Assembly: GCF_900113245.1 (NCBI RefSeq)
Contig: NZ_FOOQ01000002.1
Coordinates: 558,001-622,000 of the forward strand
Length of the DNA: 64,000 nucleotides
Direction of reading: 5' to 3'
Origin: Halopelagius inordinatus
Lineage (GTDB): Archaea > Halobacteriota > Halobacteria > Halobacteriales > Haloferacaceae
How positions within the stretch are numbered: the stretch's first letter is position 1; the number at the start of each line of letters is the position of its first letter. The position numbers and the translations under genes were made by a program. This document shows positions 1 to 9,417 of this stretch, piece after piece. Below the pieces are notes generated by a model. The model saw only the letters and a program-made list of their open reading frames with translations, searched no databases and had not been told where the DNA came from.

Positions 1-2
1 CT

Positions 3-296
3 GTCGAACTCGTCGACGAGACGGGGACGACGCCGTATCTCGGCACCGGCGCACGGGGGATGGGCGACGTCCTCGCGGCGGTCAACATCGCCCGGCGGAC
101 GGGCTCTGTCGTCGATTCCCGCGACGTCGAACCGACGGCGGGCGAACTCCAGCGAATCAAAGACCGCTCTCGACACGAGTCCGACGACAACCGCACCATA
201 GACGAGGGACTCGCCCGCCGGGTGGCCGCGGGCGAACTGACCGTCCAAGAGGCACTCGACGAGCATCGGGTCCGCAGAGATTCGTCCGAGAAGTGA
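3..296 (+). CDS. C-terminal part of an unidentified protein, 5' end outside window
   Basis: The frame is open from the first bases of the window to a TGA at 294-296, so this is the last ~97 residues of a longer gene. The visible part has a Gly-rich stretch (YLGTGARGMGD) followed by a short helix (VLAAVNIAR), then a very charged tail rich in Arg, Glu and Asp that ends in RRDSSEK. The composition is typical of a haloarchaeal cytosolic protein. I do not recognise the family and assign no function. An internal ATG at 60 could start a 78-residue ORF, but the coding signal runs through it. It converges on larC with a 46-base gap. Confidence 0.6.
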   Translation, partial: VELVDETGTTPYLGTGARGMGDVLAAVNIARRTGSVVDSRDVEPTAGELQRIKDRSRHESDDNRTIDEGLARRVAAGELTVQEALDEHRVRRDSSEK

Positions 297-342
297 GAAG
301 AGACGCGCGGCGGAGCGACTGAAACCCGGGGCAGAACGCCCG

Positions 343-1722
343 CTAGTCGCGGACGGCGGACTCGGCGCGGCGCATGACCTCTCGGACCGGGAGGCCAGTC
401 TCGCGGGCGACTGCGAGGGCGTCGTCGTACTCGGGGCTGTAATCGTACGCTTCGCCCGTCTCGTCGGAGGCGACTTTCACCGCCACGTCGTGCGCGTCGC
501 CGTCGATATCGAGCGTCGCCGTCCGGAACTCGCGGGCGGCGACCCACCGGTGTCCGGCCCCGTGTTCGCGGATTCCCAACGTCCCCGTCTCGACGGCGAG
601 TCGGTGCGCGACGCGTTCTGCGTCCTCCGGTCGGACGACGACTTTCACGAGGTGGCCGGGACGGGACTTTTTCATCGTCGCGGGCAGGACGGTCACGTCC
701 CGCGCGCCCGCCTCCGTCAGCGACTCCTGCAGACCGCCGAGGAGTTCCGGCGTCGCGTCGTCGACGTTGGTCTCTAAGACGGTTATCTCGTCGCGCGCGA
801 GGCGTCCGGAACCGTCGCCGACGAGGGCCCGGAGGACGTTCGGGTGGTCCGGGAACTCCCACCCGCCCGCGCCGTACCCCGAGGAATCGACGGTGAGGGG
901 CGGCAACGAATCGACGCTCTCGGCGAAGTGCGCGAGGATGGCCGCGCCCGTCGGCGTGAGCAGTTCCGCCTCCACGGGGCCGCCTTTCATCGCCCAGTCG
1001 GCGCGTTCGGCGACTTCGACCACCGCGGGCGCGGGCACGGGGTACGTTCCGTGACTCATCGTCGTCTCGCCGCCTCCGGCCGCGACGGGCGTCGTCACCA
1101 CGCGTTCGACGCCGAGGTCGGAGACGAGAAGGCACGCGCCGACCACGTCGGCGATGGCGTCGTCCGCGCCGACTTCGTGAAAGTGCGTCTCGTCTATCTC
1201 CGTGCCGTGGACCGACGCCTCCGCCTCGCCCAAGATTCGGAACACCGCCTTCGCGTCCGACTCGACGCCCGAAGGCAGGTCCATCGACTCGACGAGTTCG
1301 ACGACGTCGGCGTAGGAACGGTGCGGGCCGTGCCCCTCCGCGGGCGTCTCTTCGCCGTGGTCGTGGTCGTGGGAGTCGTCGCCGTGACGGTGGTGACCGT
1401 GAGCGTCGCTATCGTCGTGAGTGTGATCGTGGGAGTCGTCGCCGTGATGGTGGTGATCGTGGGCGTCATCACCGTCGTGAGTGTGACCGTGAGCGTCCCC
1501 GTCGTTGTGGGTGTGGTCGTCTCCCTCCTCGCTACCGTCGACGAGGACGCGGACGTTCGTGGCGGCGATGCCGTTCTTCTCGGCGACGCCGACGTTGTAC
1601 CGAACGTCGAGTGCCTCCTCGACCACAGAGAGGACGGACCGGTCGGCACCGGCGGCGAGCAGAGAGCCAAGAATCATGTCACCGCTCGCACCCATCCGCC
1701 CGTCGAACGCGAGTGTACGCAT
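343..1722 (-). CDS. larC: LarC, nickel insertion protein for the nickel-pincer (NPN) cofactor
   Basis: LarC (DUF111/UPF0272) is the CTP-dependent cyclometallase that puts nickel into the pyridinium dithiocarboxylate precursor to make the NPN cofactor of lactate racemase and related enzymes. The 459-residue protein opens with the family signature (GASGDM at 11-16), and its C-terminal half carries the expected TNVDDATPELLGG and THFHEVGADDAIAD segments. Residues 70-122 are a His/Asp repeat insertion with 20 histidines in steps of about ten residues (HGDDSHDH units), a likely metal-holding loop. In Lactobacillus larC is split and joined by frameshifting; here it is one continuous frame. No larA, larB or larE is visible nearby. 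It diverges from cdc48 with a 185-base spacer. Confidence 0.9.
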   Translation of the reverse strand: MRTLAFDGRMGASGDMILGSLLAAGADRSVLSVVEEALDVRYNVGVAEKNGIAATNVRVLVDGSEEGDDHTHNDGDAHGHTHDGDDAHDHHHHGDDSHDHTHDDSDAHGHHRHGDDSHDHDHGEETPAEGHGPHRSYADVVELVESMDLPSGVESDAKAVFRILGEAEASVHGTEIDETHFHEVGADDAIADVVGACLLVSDLGVERVVTTPVAAGGGETTMSHGTYPVPAPAVVEVAERADWAMKGGPVEAELLTPTGAAILAHFAESVDSLPPLTVDSSGYGAGGWEFPDHPNVLRALVGDGSGRLARDEITVLETNVDDATPELLGGLQESLTEAGARDVTVLPATMKKSRPGHLVKVVVRPEDAERVAHRLAVETGTLGIREHGAGHRWVAAREFRTATLDIDGDAHDVAVKVASDETGEAYDYSPEYDDALAVARETGLPVREVMRRAESAVRD

Positions 1723-1907
1723 GTCCGAACGGAGGCGTCGAGTCGTGAAAACCGTGCGGTATTCGGTGTCGGAGTCGGTAGGGATTAGTAGCCCCGCGGC
1801 GTACTGTGCCAGTAAGTGTCACGAGAGAGTTTTGCGGCGCTACCAGCGGTCAGGGAAGCACTTAACACTCGTCGTGACCGAACCCGAGGCATCCCCGCGA
1901 GACAATC

Positions 1908-4133
1908 ATGAACGAAGTTCAACTAGAAGTGGCGAAGGCGTACCCGAACGACTCGGGCCGCGGTATCGCCCGTCTTGACCCAGACACGCTGCTCCATCTG
2001 AAGCTCTCACCGGGCGACATCATCGAGATAGAAGGCGGTGAGACCACCGCGGCGAAGGTGTGGCGCGCAGACCGGCAAGACTGGAACACCGATACGGTTC
2101 GCATCGACGGATTCACCCGTCAGAACGCCGACGTCGGCATCGGCGAACGGGTAACCATCCGAAAGGCCGAAGCGAAGAAAGCGGAGAAACTCGTGTTGGC
2201 CCCGCCCGAGGAGGCGAGCGTCCAGTTCGGTTCCGACGCCGCCGGGATGGTCAAGCGACAGATTCTGAAACGACCCGTCGTCGAACGCGACATCGTCCCG
2301 GTGATGTCCTCGACGAACCACCCGTTCATGCGGTCGCCCGGACAGGCGATTCCGCTCATCGCCGTCGAAACCGACCCCGAGGGCGTCTGTCTCGTCACCG
2401 AGGACACCGAGGTGGAACTCCGCGAGGAACCCATCTCCGGATTCGAGAAGACGGGCGGCGGAATCACCTACGAGGACATCGGCGGCCTGCAAAACGAGAT
2501 TCAGCGCGTCCGGGAGATGGTCGAACTCCCGATGAAGCACCCCCAGATATTCAAGAAACTCGGCATCGAACCGCCGCAGGGTGTGCTTCTCCACGGCCCG
2601 CCGGGGACGGGGAAGACGCTTCTGGCGAAGGCCGTCGCGAACGAAACCTCTGCGAGTTTCTTCTCTATCGCGGGTCCCGAGATCATCTCGAAGTACTACG
2701 GCGAGTCCGAACAGCAGCTCCGCGAGATATTCGAGGACGCAAAAGAGGAGTCTCCCTCTATCATCTTCATCGACGAACTGGACTCCATCGCGCCCAAGCG
2801 CGAAGACGTGACCGGCGAGGTGGAACGCCGCGTCGTCGCCCAACTCCTGACGATGATGGACGGGTTGGAGACGCGCGGGCAGGTCATCGTCATCGCGGCG
2901 ACGAACCGCGTCGACTCCGTCGACCCGGCGCTTCGCCGCCCCGGCCGGTTCGACCGCGAAATCGAAATCGGCGTCCCCGACGAGACGGGGCGCAAAGAGG
3001 TCCTGCAGATTCACACCCGCGGGATGCCCCTCTCCGACGACGTCTCTCTGGACCACCTCGCCGACGAGACGCACGGCTTCGTCGGCGCGGACATCGAAGC
3101 CCTGACGAAAGAGGCCGCGATGAAGGCGCTCCGGCGCTACCTCCCCGAGATAGACTTAGACGAAGAGGACATCCCGCCGAGCCTCATCGACCGGATGATA
3201 GTGAAGCGACAGGACTTCGAGGGCGCACTCAACGAGGTGGAACCCTCGGCGATGCGCGAAGTCCTCGTCGAACTCCCGAAGATAACGTGGGACGACGTCG
3301 GCGGACTCGAAGACCCGAAACAGAAGGTCAAAGAGAGCGTCGAGTGGCCTCTCACGTCTCGCGGTAAGTTCGAGCGTATGGGCATCGACCCGCCGAAAGG
3401 CGTCCTGTTGTACGGGCCGCCCGGGACGGGGAAGACGCTCATCGCGAAAGCCGTCGCCAACGAGACGAACGCGAACTTCATCTCGGTGCGCGGCCCGCAA
3501 CTGCTGTCGAAGTGGGTCGGCGAGTCCGAGAAGGCCATCCGCCAGACGTTCCGGAAGGCCCGGCAGGTGTCGCCGACGATAATCTTCTTCGACGAACTCG
3601 ACAGCCTCGCGCCCAGTCGGGGCAACGACATGGGCAACAACGTCTCCGAACGCGTCGTCAACCAACTCCTGACCGAACTCGACGGACTCGAAGAGAACGG
3701 CGACGTGATGGTCATCGGCGCGACGAACCGACCGGACATGATAGACCCCGCGCTCATCCGCTCGGGTCGCTTCGACCGGTTGGTGCTCATCGGCGAACCC
3801 GAAGAGGAGGGCCGCGAGCAGATTCTCAAGATTCACACCCGAGAGAGTCCGCTCGCGCCCGACGTGAGCCTGCGCGAGATAGCCGAGATAACCGACGGCT
3901 ACGTCGGGTCGGACCTCGAATCCATCGCCCGGGAGGCGGCCATAGAGGCCCTCCGCGAGGACGACGACGCGGTGGAGATAGAGATGCGGCACTTCCGGAA
4001 GGCGATGGAGTCCGTGCGCCCGACCATCACCGAGGACCTGATGAACTACTACGAGCAGATGCAAGACCAGTTCAAAGGCGGCGGCAGCGACCAACTCGGC
4101 GAACGCCGGGACGGTCGTATCGGCTTCCAATAA
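1908..4133 (+). CDS. cdc48: CDC48/VCP-type AAA+ ATPase with two ATPase domains
   Basis: This is a hexameric protein unfoldase or segregase that feeds substrates to the proteasome and remodels complexes in the cytosol. The 741 residues show a CDC48 N-domain (about 1-90) and second N subdomain, then two AAA domains. D1 has Walker A GPPGTGKT at 230-237 and Walker [10 protein letters not shown]2 has Walker A at 503-510 and Walker B IIFFDELD. Both have the second-region-of-homology arginines ([17 protein letters not shown]). Length and domain order are normal for archaeal CDC48. The ATG at 1908 follows a weak TATA-like CTTAA about 45 bases upstream. A strong hairpin lies just after the stop. Haloarchaea usually have several CDC48 paralogues; which one this is cannot be told here. 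Confidence 0.95.
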   Translation: MNEVQLEVAKAYPNDSGRGIARLDPDTLLHLKLSPGDIIEIEGGETTAAKVWRADRQDWNTDTVRIDGFTRQNADVGIGERVTIRKAEAKKAEKLVLAPPEEASVQFGSDAAGMVKRQILKRPVVERDIVPVMSSTNHPFMRSPGQAIPLIAVETDPEGVCLVTEDTEVELREEPISGFEKTGGGITYEDIGGLQNEIQRVREMVELPMKHPQIFKKLGIEPPQGVLLHGPPGTGKTLLAKAVANETSASFFSIAGPEIISKYYGESEQQLREIFEDAKEESPSIIFIDELDSIAPKREDVTGEVERRVVAQLLTMMDGLETRGQVIVIAATNRVDSVDPALRRPGRFDREIEIGVPDETGRKEVLQIHTRGMPLSDDVSLDHLADETHGFVGADIEALTKEAAMKALRRYLPEIDLDEEDIPPSLIDRMIVKRQDFEGALNEVEPSAMREVLVELPKITWDDVGGLEDPKQKVKESVEWPLTSRGKFERMGIDPPKGVLLYGPPGTGKTLIAKAVANETNANFISVRGPQLLSKWVGESEKAIRQTFRKARQVSPTIIFFDELDSLAPSRGNDMGNNVSERVVNQLLTELDGLEENGDVMVIGATNRPDMIDPALIRSGRFDRLVLIGEPEEEGREQILKIHTRESPLAPDVSLREIAEITDGYVGSDLESIAREAAIEALREDDDAVEIEMRHFRKAMESVRPTITEDLMNYYEQMQDQFKGGGSDQLGERRDGRIGFQ

Positions 4134-4139
4134 CCCACT

Positions 4140-4174
4140 TTTTTCGAGGGGGTACGAAGCACCCCCTCGAAAAA
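4140..4174 (+). terminator. Perfect 14-bp inverted repeat after cdc48
   Basis: Arms 4140-4153 (TTTTTCGAGGGGGT) and 4161-4174 (its exact reverse complement) enclose a 7-base loop. The hairpin begins 6 bases after the cdc48 stop and has a T-run at its 5' edge and an A-run at its 3' edge, so it could act for either strand. A related but imperfect hairpin sits at 4928-4979. Confidence 0.6.
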
Positions 4175-4190
4175 CCTGGAGGAAAAAAGG

Positions 4191-4223
4191 CCGCACCTCA
4201 CTCACTTCGTTCGCTCGGTGCGG
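4191..4223. repeat. Inverted repeat CCGCACC / GGTGCGG around a CTCACTTCGTTCGCTC core
   Basis: Seven-base arms (4191-4197 and 4217-4223) enclose a 19-base core of the TCACTTCGTTCGCTC type that I associate with haloarchaeal intergenic DNA. It lies directly after the terminator-like hairpin and before the AT-rich islet. Its function is unknown. Confidence 0.45.
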
Positions 4224-4408
4224 TACAGTTTCGTCGTTTTACGCATTGTCCGTCGGCGCAGAGACGACATGCATATTCACACGCTGTGCCAACCGATTCG
4301 GACCGGACGGTTTCAACCAATCTCCCTAAAGAGGACACGAGAGTCGGCCTGTAGGATGAGCTACGGGAAGTCAAATCTGTTGAATAATTGGGTGTGTAGT
4401 AGATACTG

Positions 4409-4681
4409 TCAAATATATTTTGAGCTAGATCTGTTGACTAGGAGGAAGAGTATAGACACGAGAGAACAGAAAAAAGTCGCAGAGATAAGATACGCTCTCA
4501 GAAAGGAACCGGATAGCTCGAAGCGTGGGAACATGCCGATCTGGTTCCCGATGAAGAGGACCGTAAATGTGCCCGGAATCATGACTAGGAAAAGCATTAA
4601 AATTGACTCGACTTCATTGCGTGTGACTCTCATATCGTCTGCCCTTGAAGATGCCACGCAGAGAGTTATTTGTTGTCTCAT
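4409..4681 (-). CDS. Small two-helix membrane protein, unknown function
   Basis: This 90-residue product has two clear hydrophobic segments (about LFLVMIPGTFTVLFIG and YLISATFFCSLVSILFLLV) and a short charged tail. I chose the ATG at 4681: a TATA-like TTATTAAAA at 4743-4751 (minus strand) would start transcription near 4720, downstream of the TTG at 4735 that would give 108 residues. Another ATG lies at 4630. The DNA is much more AT-rich than its neighbours and its codons do not favour G/C at the third position, so it is either recently acquired or not a gene. I know of no matching family. The opposite-strand frame looks less protein-like. Confidence 0.45.
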   Translation of the reverse strand: MRQQITLCVASSRADDMRVTRNEVESILMLFLVMIPGTFTVLFIGNQIGMFPRFELSGSFLRAYLISATFFCSLVSILFLLVNRSSSKYI

Positions 4682-4927
4682 ACTGGTTACTGTTTTAGTT
4701 AGTTGAGTAAGTAGCGCTGTCGTAAGTCCGATCAATTTGACGCTTTTAATAACGGGTTGTCAGTAAGTCGAAGGACTTTGTTTACCGGCTCACCGCATCA
4801 GTCACAGAGCGGTCAAGAGAGACCAAATAGAACCCTCTACGCCGGCGAGAGGTTGTTGCGGTCGGACACCGGACTGTACCGCGAGACGATGCCATCGGCC
4901 GAGTCTCGCGGAACTTTTTGGTCCAGA
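4682..4927. other. AT-rich spacer between the small membrane ORF and the phoU 3' end
   Basis: The first part is low-GC and holds the minus-strand TATA-like element at 4743-4751. From about 4790 the composition returns to normal. A 78-codon frame at 4757-4993 on the plus strand is Arg/Ser-rich and overlaps the hairpin, so it is not called. Nothing else is seen. Confidence 0.4.
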
Positions 4928-4979
4928 TTTTTGGAGGGGGTTCGAGCGCGCCGGAGGCGCGCGAGGACCCTCTCGAAAA
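4928..4979 (-). terminator. Long imperfect hairpin downstream of phoU
   Basis: A perfect inner stem GCGCGCC (4946-4952) / GGCGCGC (4956-4962) with a 3-base loop sits inside an imperfect outer stem (TTTTGGAGGGGGTTC against GACCCTCTCGAAAA). It lies 11 bases beyond the phoU stop, where a terminator of the leftward pst operon would be expected. Its outer arms resemble the hairpin at 4140-4174. Confidence 0.5.
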
Positions 4980-4989
4980 AGGTGGGGGT

Positions 4990-5667
4990 CTAGTACAAGA
5001 GTTCGTCGTCGTCTTCGATCATGTACAGAGACCGCGCGGCGATGTTGACCGCGTGGTCGCCGACCCGTTCGAGGTCGCGGATAGTGAGGAGGAGTCTGGA
5101 GACGTCCTCCATGTAGTCCTCGGAGTCGAGGTTGTCGTCGGAGAAGGGGTCCGACTCGATGAGGTCACGGACGACGATTTCGCTCGCGACCTCGCACATC
5201 GAGTCCAACTCGTCGTCGCGTTCGGCCACCTCGTAGCAGAGTTCGGTCTCCTCGTCGGCGTACGCCTCCATCGCGGCGTCCAACATCTCCATCGTCACCT
5301 CACCCAACTGCTGGACGTTGACCTCGGGGAACAGGTCGCGGTCCGCAGAGAGCGTGTAGTCCGCGAGGTTGACCGCGAGGTCGCCGATGCGTTCGAGGTC
5401 GGTGATGATCTTGAACGACGCGGCGATAAACCGGAGGTCGGAGGCGACCGGTTGCTGGAGTGCGATGAGGTCGATGCAGTCCTGTTCGAGGTCGAGATAC
5501 AGACGGTTCACCTCGTCGTCGCCGTCTATGACCTCTTGTGCCAACTCGTTGTCCTTCTGTTCTAACGCGCGGAGTCCCATCCGGAGGCGGTCCGCGACGA
5601 TTTCGCTCAAGTAGAGAACGTCGTCGCGGAGAGACTGGAGGGACGCCTGATATCCTTGTCGCGGCAT
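4990..5667 (-). CDS. phoU: PhoU, phosphate signalling/transport regulator
   Basis: This 225-residue all-helical protein is the cytosolic negative modulator that couples the PstSCAB transporter to phosphate signalling. It has two PhoU three-helix repeats, each with the family pattern DLERIGD (first half) and DLERVGDHAVNIA (second half), which carry the acidic metal-binding residues. The start is the ATG at 5667 (MPRQGYQ); the frame is open much further upstream but that stretch is antisense to pstB. It is the last gene of the leftward pst cluster, 185 bases after pstB, and is followed by a hairpin. A second PhoU-domain protein with a DNA-binding domain is encoded at 10957-11958. Confidence 0.93.
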   Translation of the reverse strand: MPRQGYQASLQSLRDDVLYLSEIVADRLRMGLRALEQKDNELAQEVIDGDDEVNRLYLDLEQDCIDLIALQQPVASDLRFIAASFKIITDLERIGDLAVNLADYTLSADRDLFPEVNVQQLGEVTMEMLDAAMEAYADEETELCYEVAERDDELDSMCEVASEIVVRDLIESDPFSDDNLDSEDYMEDVSRLLLTIRDLERVGDHAVNIAARSLYMIEDDDELLY

Positions 5668-5852
5668 ATCGGTGAGAAGACGAGGGAAAGGAATAAGGGT
5701 GTCGCATATAGACGTATTTAGAACTATATATCCGTGTCTGTCCGAGCCCCCGGGTACGTATTCGACGGGCGCGATAGGGTCCTTCGGCGGGCAGAAAGAA
5801 GCCAGAAGAAGACGGATTCTCGTGCGTCGGTCCGGTGCGAAACGGCGTCGGA

Positions 5853-6728
5853 TTACCCGAACTTGCCGGTGATGTAGTCTTCGACGCGTTGGCTCTCGGG
5901 GTTCTCGAATATCTTCTGCGTGTCGTCGAACTCCACGAGTTCGCCGCCGGTCAGGAAGACGGCCGTCTGGTCGGAGATTCGCGCGGCCTGTTGCATGTTG
6001 TGGGTGACGATGATGACGGTGTAGTCCTCTGCGAGTTCCTCGATGAGGTCCTCTATCTGGGAGGTCGCGACGGGGTCGAGCGCGGAGGCGGGTTCGTCCA
6101 TCAGGAGGACTTCCGGGTCCGGGGCGATGGCGCGCGCGATGCAGAGACGCTGTTGTTGCCCGCCCGAGAGTTCGAGACCCGACTCGTCTAAGCGGCCGTT
6201 CACCTCGTCCCAAAGCGCCGCGCGCTTCAGCGATTCCTCGACGATCTGGTCGTAGTCGCCGCCTTTGTCCTGTATTTCGAGGCCGTAGACGACGTTGTCG
6301 TAGATGGATTTCGGGAACGGGTTCGGCTTCTGGAACACCATCCCGACCCGGCGGCGAAGCGCCACCGGATCGACATCGGCGTCGTAGACGTTCTTCCCGC
6401 GGAGAGAGAGCGTCCCTTCGACGCGAGCGCTGTCTATGAGGTCGTTCATCCGGTTGATACACCGGAGGAACGTCGATTTCCCACAGCCCGACGGACCGAC
6501 CATCGCGGTGACGCTGTTTTCGGGAATCTCCATCGTGATATCGTTCAGCGCCTGATCGTTGTCGTACCAGACGTTGATATCCTCCGCGCGGACGATGGTG
6601 TCTCGACGCGTCGTCGATTGGCTCGAACCGACGCTGTCGCTTATGTCGGTCTCGACGAGCATGTCGTCGTTCGTCGGGTCGTCTTCACCCCTCGAACCGA
6701 AGTCCGTCTCTGTGTCTTCCTGGCTCAT
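5853..6728 (-). CDS. pstB: PstB, phosphate ABC transporter ATPase
   Basis: This is the ATP-hydrolysing subunit of the high-affinity phosphate importer, acting at the inner face of the membrane. The 291 residues include Walker [10 protein letters not shown] at 78-86, the ABC signature LSGGQQQR at 187-194, Walker B VLLMDEP at 207-213 and an H-loop VTHN. The first ~45 residues are an acidic, Ser/Thr-rich extension not found in bacterial PstB. The ATG at 6728 lies 9 bases after the pstA stop, so translation is probably coupled. Confidence 0.95.
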   Translation of the reverse strand: MSQEDTETDFGSRGEDDPTNDDMLVETDISDSVGSSQSTTRRDTIVRAEDINVWYDNDQALNDITMEIPENSVTAMVGPSGCGKSTFLRCINRMNDLIDSARVEGTLSLRGKNVYDADVDPVALRRRVGMVFQKPNPFPKSIYDNVVYGLEIQDKGGDYDQIVEESLKRAALWDEVNGRLDESGLELSGGQQQRLCIARAIAPDPEVLLMDEPASALDPVATSQIEDLIEELAEDYTVIIVTHNMQQAARISDQTAVFLTGGELVEFDDTQKIFENPESQRVEDYITGKFG

Positions 6729-6737
6729 GGTTTGAAA

Positions 6738-8393
6738 TTAGGTTTCGCTCTCATACTTGTTCCGGAGGACGATCGCGACGGAGTTCATCGCGAGCAGCAC
6801 GGCGAGCAACACGACGACGCCCGCCGGAACCGCCTTCGTGTAGAAGTCTTCGCTGGCGAACAGGCTCGACCACGCGTACACCTGAAGCGGCATCGCACTC
6901 ACCTTCGAGGTGAGGTCGGTCGGCAGATTGAACAGGACGTTCGGCGCGCCGATCATGATGAGCGGTGCCGTCTCGCCTATCGCGCGCCCGAGTGCGAGGA
7001 TGGTTCCGGTGAGGATACCGGGGAACGCCTCCGGCAAGACGACGTTTTTGACCGTCTGCCACCGCGTCGCACCCATCCCGTAGGACGCCTGCCGCATGTC
7101 CGAGGGGACCGACCGGATGGCCTCCCGCGAGGAGATGATGACGATGGGAAGGATGAGCAACGCGAGCGTCGCGCCGCCGATGAGGACCGTCCCGGTCGGC
7201 CGATTGAAGTAGGTGACGAACACCCCGAGTCCGAGCAGTCCGTAGACGACCGAGGGGACGCCCGCGAGGTTCGAGATGTTGACGTCGATGAACCGAGTGA
7301 ACGCGTTGTTCGGCGCGTACTCTTCGAGATACACCGCCGCGCCCACGCCGAGCGGGAACGACAGCGCGGCGACCGTACACATAAGCAGTATCGAGCCGCC
7401 GATGGCCGGGTAGAGGCCAGCGTTCTCGGCGTTTCCGCTGTGGGAACTCGTGAGGAACTGCCAGTCGACCCACGACTGCGGCCCCGCAAAGCCGAGTGCG
7501 TTGACGGCCGCGGCACCCGCGAGTGTCCCGACGACGACGACGGCGGCGAACAACAGTCCGAGCCTGTCCTCGTCTCGGGTGAGCGCTGCCCCGCCGGCGT
7601 ACGTCGCGGTCGGAACCAACGCGACGCCGGCGACGATGACGGTGGAGATTGGGTCTACACCCACCAACGGACCGACCGCACCTCCCGCCGCCGTCGCGGC
7701 GAGGGCGGCGATACCCGCGAGCGCACCCGTTCTCGCGTCACGGATGCCAGCGACGTACCGGCCGACGACGACGGCTAACACCGACCCGAGGACGAGTGCG
7801 ACCATCACCCAACCGAGCGGGACGAACGGCGCCGACTGGACGAGTTCGGCGACGCTCGGGAGGAGGGACGGAACTCCGAGCGCGGACCCGACGGGGCCCG
7901 GAAGGCCGAAAAGCGAGAGGTAAAACAGCGCGGCAGTCAGGACGAGCCGGGACGTAAAGGAGACGTGTCGGTCCTGACTCGTGAGAGCGACGACGAGCAC
8001 GGCGGGGAGAAACAGCGCGACGGCAAAGGAGAAGCCGACCAACGGCGGGATGATGTCCACGAAGATGATGGCGACGCCGCCGCTGAACATCAGCGTGACG
8101 ACGAGCATACCGACGACCATCGCGCCGAGTTTGAACGCCGATAGTCGGCGGGAGGCGAGATAGCCCCCGACGACCGTCGCCGGAAGCACGAGCGTCGCGA
8201 AGAAGACGAGATACCAGCCGGGGTCGGCGGTGAGCGGTTGTATCGCGTCGTTTGCGACGTAGACGAGGAGGACGCCGAGCGTGACGATGCCGAACATCGT
8301 CGCGGCCATCAGGAGGTACCGGAAGACGGTGCCGACCGTCCGGCTCACTTGCCCGAAGCTCTCTACCTGCCCGGATTCGCTTTCGGTTGCCAT
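6738..8393 (-). CDS. pstA: PstA, phosphate ABC transporter permease with long N-terminal membrane extension
   Basis: This is a membrane channel subunit of the phosphate importer. The C-terminal ~270 residues are a standard binding-protein-dependent permease with the EAA loop (REAIRSVPSDMRQASYGMGATR, shown here only in part: the key span is SYGMGATRWQTVKN). The protein has 551 residues against roughly 280-300 for bacterial PstA. The extra ~260 residues at the N-terminus form about seven or eight further hydrophobic segments. Only 1 base separates its ATG from the pstC stop. An N-terminal extension of this kind is, to my knowledge, common in haloarchaeal PstA, but its role is unknown. Confidence 0.92.
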   Translation of the reverse strand: MATESESGQVESFGQVSRTVGTVFRYLLMAATMFGIVTLGVLLVYVANDAIQPLTADPGWYLVFFATLVLPATVVGGYLASRRLSAFKLGAMVVGMLVVTLMFSGGVAIIFVDIIPPLVGFSFAVALFLPAVLVVALTSQDRHVSFTSRLVLTAALFYLSLFGLPGPVGSALGVPSLLPSVAELVQSAPFVPLGWVMVALVLGSVLAVVVGRYVAGIRDARTGALAGIAALAATAAGGAVGPLVGVDPISTVIVAGVALVPTATYAGGAALTRDEDRLGLLFAAVVVVGTLAGAAAVNALGFAGPQSWVDWQFLTSSHSGNAENAGLYPAIGGSILLMCTVAALSFPLGVGAAVYLEEYAPNNAFTRFIDVNISNLAGVPSVVYGLLGLGVFVTYFNRPTGTVLIGGATLALLILPIVIISSREAIRSVPSDMRQASYGMGATRWQTVKNVVLPEAFPGILTGTILALGRAIGETAPLIMIGAPNVLFNLPTDLTSKVSAMPLQVYAWSSLFASEDFYTKAVPAGVVVLLAVLLAMNSVAIVLRNKYESET

Positions 8394-8394
8394 C

Positions 8395-9354
8395 TCAGTA
8401 CTCCTCCCGGTAGCGTTGTGCGACGATGTCGCTTATGAGGTTCATGACAAGCGTGATAACGAAGAGGACGAGGCCGATGGCGAACAGACTGCGGTAGGCG
8501 AGTCCGCCGCCCGTGATGTCGCCCGTGAGCAACTGGACCATCGCGGCCGTCATCGGAAGCGCGCCTTCGAGGAACGACGCGGGGTTGAGCGGGTTGAGGA
8601 ACTTCGCTTGCGACCCCGCGGCGACGGTGACGGCCATCGTCTCGCCGATGGCCCGCGAGAGCGCGAGGATGAAAGAAGAAAAGATGCCAGAGAGGGCGGC
8701 GGGGACGACGACTCCCGTCGAGACGTCGAACTTCGTCGCACCCATCCCGTAGCCCGCCTGCCGGAGTTCGTCCGGGACCGCGGACATCGCGTCCTCGCTG
8801 ATGGACGCGACCATCGGGATGATCATGATTCCGACGACGATACTCGCAGACAGGAGGTTGAACGTCCCGATACTGGGCAGTACGACCTCCAGTGCGGGCG
8901 TGATGTAGATGAGCGCAAAGAAGCCGTAGACGACCGTCGGGACGCCAGCGAGGATTTCGAGCGCGGGCTTGAGTACCGACCGCGCCTGCTTGCTCGCGTA
9001 CTCGCTGAGGTAGATCGCGGTCGCCACACCCAGCGGAAGGGCGATAATCGCCGAGCCGATGGTTATCAGGAGCGTCGCCGAGACGAGCGCCAACACGCCG
9101 AACTCCTGGCTGTTTATCTGCCACGTCGTGCCCGTCAGGAACTCGACTATCGACGCGGTTTGGCCCTCGATTCCCATAAGCGGCGCCGTGATGGTGAAGA
9201 ACTTCGCCGCCTCGGTGACGAGGAGAGCGACGATACTGACGGTCGTCACGACGGAAAGCGCCGCACAGAGGAAGAAGAACGACCGTGTCAGCAACTCGCG
9301 CGGCGAGTTTTCGGTCTGCCGCGTGAGGTCCGATTCTAAGTCATCCGTGCTCAT
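8395..9354 (-). CDS. pstC: PstC, phosphate ABC transporter permease
   Basis: This is the second channel subunit of the phosphate importer. The 319 residues have about six membrane segments, with the first one following a charged N-terminus (SFFFLCAALSVVTTVSIVAL), and the EAA loop SAVPDELRQAGYGMGATKF in the C-terminal half. Length is normal for PstC. It lies 63 bases downstream of the pstS stop and 1 base upstream of pstA, so pstSCAB is one operon. Confidence 0.95.
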   Translation of the reverse strand: MSTDDLESDLTRQTENSPRELLTRSFFFLCAALSVVTTVSIVALLVTEAAKFFTITAPLMGIEGQTASIVEFLTGTTWQINSQEFGVLALVSATLLITIGSAIIALPLGVATAIYLSEYASKQARSVLKPALEILAGVPTVVYGFFALIYITPALEVVLPSIGTFNLLSASIVVGIMIIPMVASISEDAMSAVPDELRQAGYGMGATKFDVSTGVVVPAALSGIFSSFILALSRAIGETMAVTVAAGSQAKFLNPLNPASFLEGALPMTAAMVQLLTGDITGGGLAYRSLFAIGLVLFVITLVMNLISDIVAQRYREEY

Positions 9355-9417
9355 TGTGTGGTATGTCTCGTGGGTTATGAAAAAACGCTTCGTTACCTGA
9401 TTTTCCCTCGTGAGCCC

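Noticed and set aside
1360-1515. Tandem repeats in larC as a possible CRISPR or intergenic repeat
   Set aside because: The repeats are in frame and encode the His/Asp insertion; there are no spacers.
4218-4706. 162-codon plus-strand frame in the AT-rich islet
   Set aside because: Basic, without hydrophobic pattern or domain; the minus-strand frame has a coherent two-helix topology and a TATA element.
4757-4993. 78-codon plus-strand frame before phoU
   Set aside because: Ser/Arg-rich and overlapping the hairpin and phoU stop.
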